Source of the DNA: a virus
Reading direction: 5' to 3' (one strand)
DNA: 22,358 bases
IMG/VR virus record: IMGVR_UViG_3300031578_005153
Coordinates: 1 to 22,358 of that record
Shown here: piece after piece, positions 20,730-22,358 of the stretch
Layout of the letters: every line of letters begins with the position of its first letter
Numbering within the stretch: the first letter of the stretch is position 1
Notes under the pieces: generated by a model
The model's input: only the letters and a program-made list of their open reading frames with translations
Database searches by the model: none
What the model was told of the DNA's origin: nothing
Made by a program: the position numbers and the translations under genes

Positions 20730-22358
20730 TTACACGCGGAGGTAGCCGCCGTTGAGCTTTCCGTACCAGCCCAGCTTTGTTTCCAGATCACGTAGCGAAG
20801 GGAACAGTGGTTTTATAAACAAACCGTTCGCTGCGTACGTATGGTCGCCTAGCATTTGCGATATGTACTCATGGGAAACTGCTGCCATTCGTCTCGTAAC
20901 AATATTCCAGTCACCCATCTTCACTTCGCCCGCAGCAGCACCCTTCATCAAAATGTCAATACGCTCAATAGGTTTATCCGTGGAGGCCAATGTAGCGTTC
21001 ACCAATGTGGTGACGCCACCCGTAAGATTCACATCTGTCCAGTCGTTTGGGAAGAACCTCGTGCGCAGCAGAATATCTTGGTCAGGTGTGATCTCGAAGC
21101 TCCACTGTACACCGCCTGTTCCACCGCTCATACCGTTGATGAGGAAGTTGGAGTCCGTGACGCTGTAAGTGATTGGGTTGTTACCCGCTACGCCTTTTAC
21201 TTCACTGAAAATCTGGAACGAGTTGAAGATGCCAGGCGCTTCCGCTGTTACCTGCAGTTCCGATCTGTTAATCGCCGCACTGGTGAGAATAGCCACTTCA
21301 ACAGCGGTGGTAGCTGCGCTGACATCTATGGTCTCGAGGTCATCAGTTCCTCCACTCATTGCGAAGGAAGATGCCCAACTGAGCGGAAAAGTAGTCAGGT
21401 TCGCGGTAAGAGTAAACGGTTGGTTACCACGAAGACTAACCACGTCGTTCGACAGGTTTAACGTGGCCCCTATGCGTGCCGCTGTTATCTTGAGTGCTGC
21501 TACTGCGTTTACCGCCGCCTCCGTGGCAACCGCTACGTCTACAGGGAAAACAGCTGCTGTGATGTCAATCACACGCGCTCCACTGGTTTGTGCAAACGCT
21601 GCGTTAACCTTGTACTCAAAAATAATTACAGTGCCGAATCCATCATCCAGAGTAAATCCGTCGTTGTTGTTTATTAGTGGAACATTCGCTGGATTTGGAT
21701 CGACAGTAATCCATCCAGTAGCCGCTACCGTTGGTGTTGGAACGTAGGATCCATTTAGCTGGAACTCGAAGAGCATTGCATCTTCGCCATCGTCTATCCG
21801 GAACCAATCGTTATTCACAAGGTTTGCCGCAGCCACGGTGACCATCGACCCAGAAGCATGTGTAAACGGTATTTCTATGACGGGTGTGCATGTATGCTTT
21901 AGCCACCATTTCCCATCATCGTTCAGCAGCGCGAGGAACTTCTTGTCACTGTTGTCGTAGTTCATTTCGCCGTCGACCTTGTCCCAAAACAGGAACTGGT
22001 CGGCTATGATCGGAGCTTCTAAAAAGACGGTGTTCTTTTGTATTTCTAAAGGCGCTCCGATTTTTCCGTAAGCGGAATCGTATTTTTGTATGTACTGCGT
22101 CTCCGCCATTGTGACCCCAGCGGTGAAAGGAGTCGAGCGCCAGTCAAGAAGGAAAGGTCCACGAACCTGTTGTACGAACCCAGAGTTTACAGGCAATGGC
22201 AGTATTTTAGATTTGTACGCCAGGTATGCGCGTATTTGTATTATTTCTTCATCGTCAAGGTCGCGATGTATTCCTCGGTCCAACGTTACCTGGTATTGAT
22301 AAATGCCGTTTACTAAACTAGTAAACGCATAGTCGAGTACTTTATATTCTTTAAATGC
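20730..22358 (-). CDS. Probable virion structural protein with repeated beta domains, 5' end cut by window edge
   Basis: The minus-strand frame is open from the right edge of the window to TAA at 20730, giving at least 542 residues with no ATG near the edge. The first residues visible (AFKEYKVLDYAFTSLVNGIY) are continuous with the rest, so the gene starts outside the window. A TTG at 22283 lies within the frame but has no need to be the start. Residues about 175-415 hold three related units with motifs DDGEDAMLFEF and LDDGFGTVIIFEYKVN, closing with MSGGT twice. The units resemble Ig-like or adhesin-type repeats. The C-terminal 130 residues end in KLGWYGKLNGGYLRV. Composition and position next to two other beta-rich proteins suggest a tail, baseplate or fibre component. 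Confidence 0.75.
   Translation of the reverse strand, partial: AFKEYKVLDYAFTSLVNGIYQYQVTLDRGIHRDLDDEEIIQIRAYLAYKSKILPLPVNSGFVQQVRGPFLLDWRSTPFTAGVTMAETQYIQKYDSAYGKIGAPLEIQKNTVFLEAPIIADQFLFWDKVDGEMNYDNSDKKFLALLNDDGKWWLKHTCTPVIEIPFTHASGSMVTVAAANLVNNDWFRIDDGEDAMLFEFQLNGSYVPTPTVAATGWITVDPNPANVPLINNNDGFTLDDGFGTVIIFEYKVNAAFAQTSGARVIDITAAVFPVDVAVATEAAVNAVAALKITAARIGATLNLSNDVVSLRGNQPFTLTANLTTFPLSWASSFAMSGGTDDLETIDVSAATTAVEVAILTSAAINRSELQVTAEAPGIFNSFQIFSEVKGVAGNNPITYSVTDSNFLINGMSGGTGGVQWSFEITPDQDILLRTRFFPNDWTDVNLTGGVTTLVNATLASTDKPIERIDILMKGAAAGEVKMGDWNIVTRRMAAVSHEYISQMLGDHTYAANGLFIKPLFPSLRDLETKLGWYGKLNGGYLRV

Noticed and set aside
22281-22283. TTG as start of the rightmost gene
   Set aside because: The frame continues unbroken to the window edge with protein-like sequence, so the gene is simply cut off; no ribosome-binding site precedes the TTG.
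1-22358. tRNA genes, CRISPR arrays, insertion sequences and attachment sites
   Set aside because: Gaps between genes are under about 100 bases and show no cloverleaf-like sequence, spaced repeats or transposase gene. Nothing supports any of these.

Overview
This window looks like part of a large double-stranded DNA bacteriophage genome, or a prophage or phage-plasmid of that type. It combines tail-like virion genes, a phage-style DNA polymerase, both gyrase subunits, nucleotide-metabolism enzymes, a DNA adenine methyltransferase and a peptidoglycan hydrolase, packed almost without gaps. All 18 supported genes lie on the minus strand, so transcription runs from high to low coordinates. Base composition is roughly half GC. 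Most genes start behind strong AGGAGG-type Shine-Dalgarno sequences, and many overlap by ATGA or TAATG. This is bacterial-type translation. The host cannot be named from sequence alone. No tRNA, CRISPR array, insertion sequence, convincing promoter or factor-independent terminator was seen, and no gene-free stretch exceeds about 100 bases.

Layout in transcription order. (1) 22358-17580: three virion structural proteins, the first cut by the window edge. (2) 17564-16629: two small proteins of unknown function. (3) 16675-6416: a replication and DNA-metabolism block. It holds an SPO1-like polymerase (uracil-DNA-glycosylase-like domain, 3'-5' exonuclease, family A polymerase, zinc ribbon), a GyrB/ParE-type subunit, a possible PD-(D/E)XK protein, a predicted nucleotidyltransferase, a GyrA/ParC-type subunit, a D12-class adenine methyltransferase and a dCTP deaminase. 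(4) 6326-5520: a nicotinamidase-like cysteine hydrolase. (5) 5472-2061: a vWA protein, a PP2C phosphatase and an atypical Ser/Thr-kinase-like protein, which together resemble the TerY-P phosphorylation triad. They are followed by a protein with two PGDYG-like units (2057-1641). (6) 1579-1: a small protein and a long gene, cut by the left edge, encoding a modular peptidoglycan hydrolase with an in-frame internal start.

How the genes fit together. The polymerase and topoisomerase would replicate and untangle a large genome. dCTP deaminase supplies dUTP toward thymidylate (or a modified pyrimidine), while the polymerase's UDG-like domain could sense uracil. The methyltransferase may mark or protect phage DNA. 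The nicotinamidase could feed NAD+ salvage. The kinase, phosphatase and vWA genes are the most unusual part: a complete, compact reversible-phosphorylation module in an apparent phage operon with no other Ter gene in view. Its targets are unknown.
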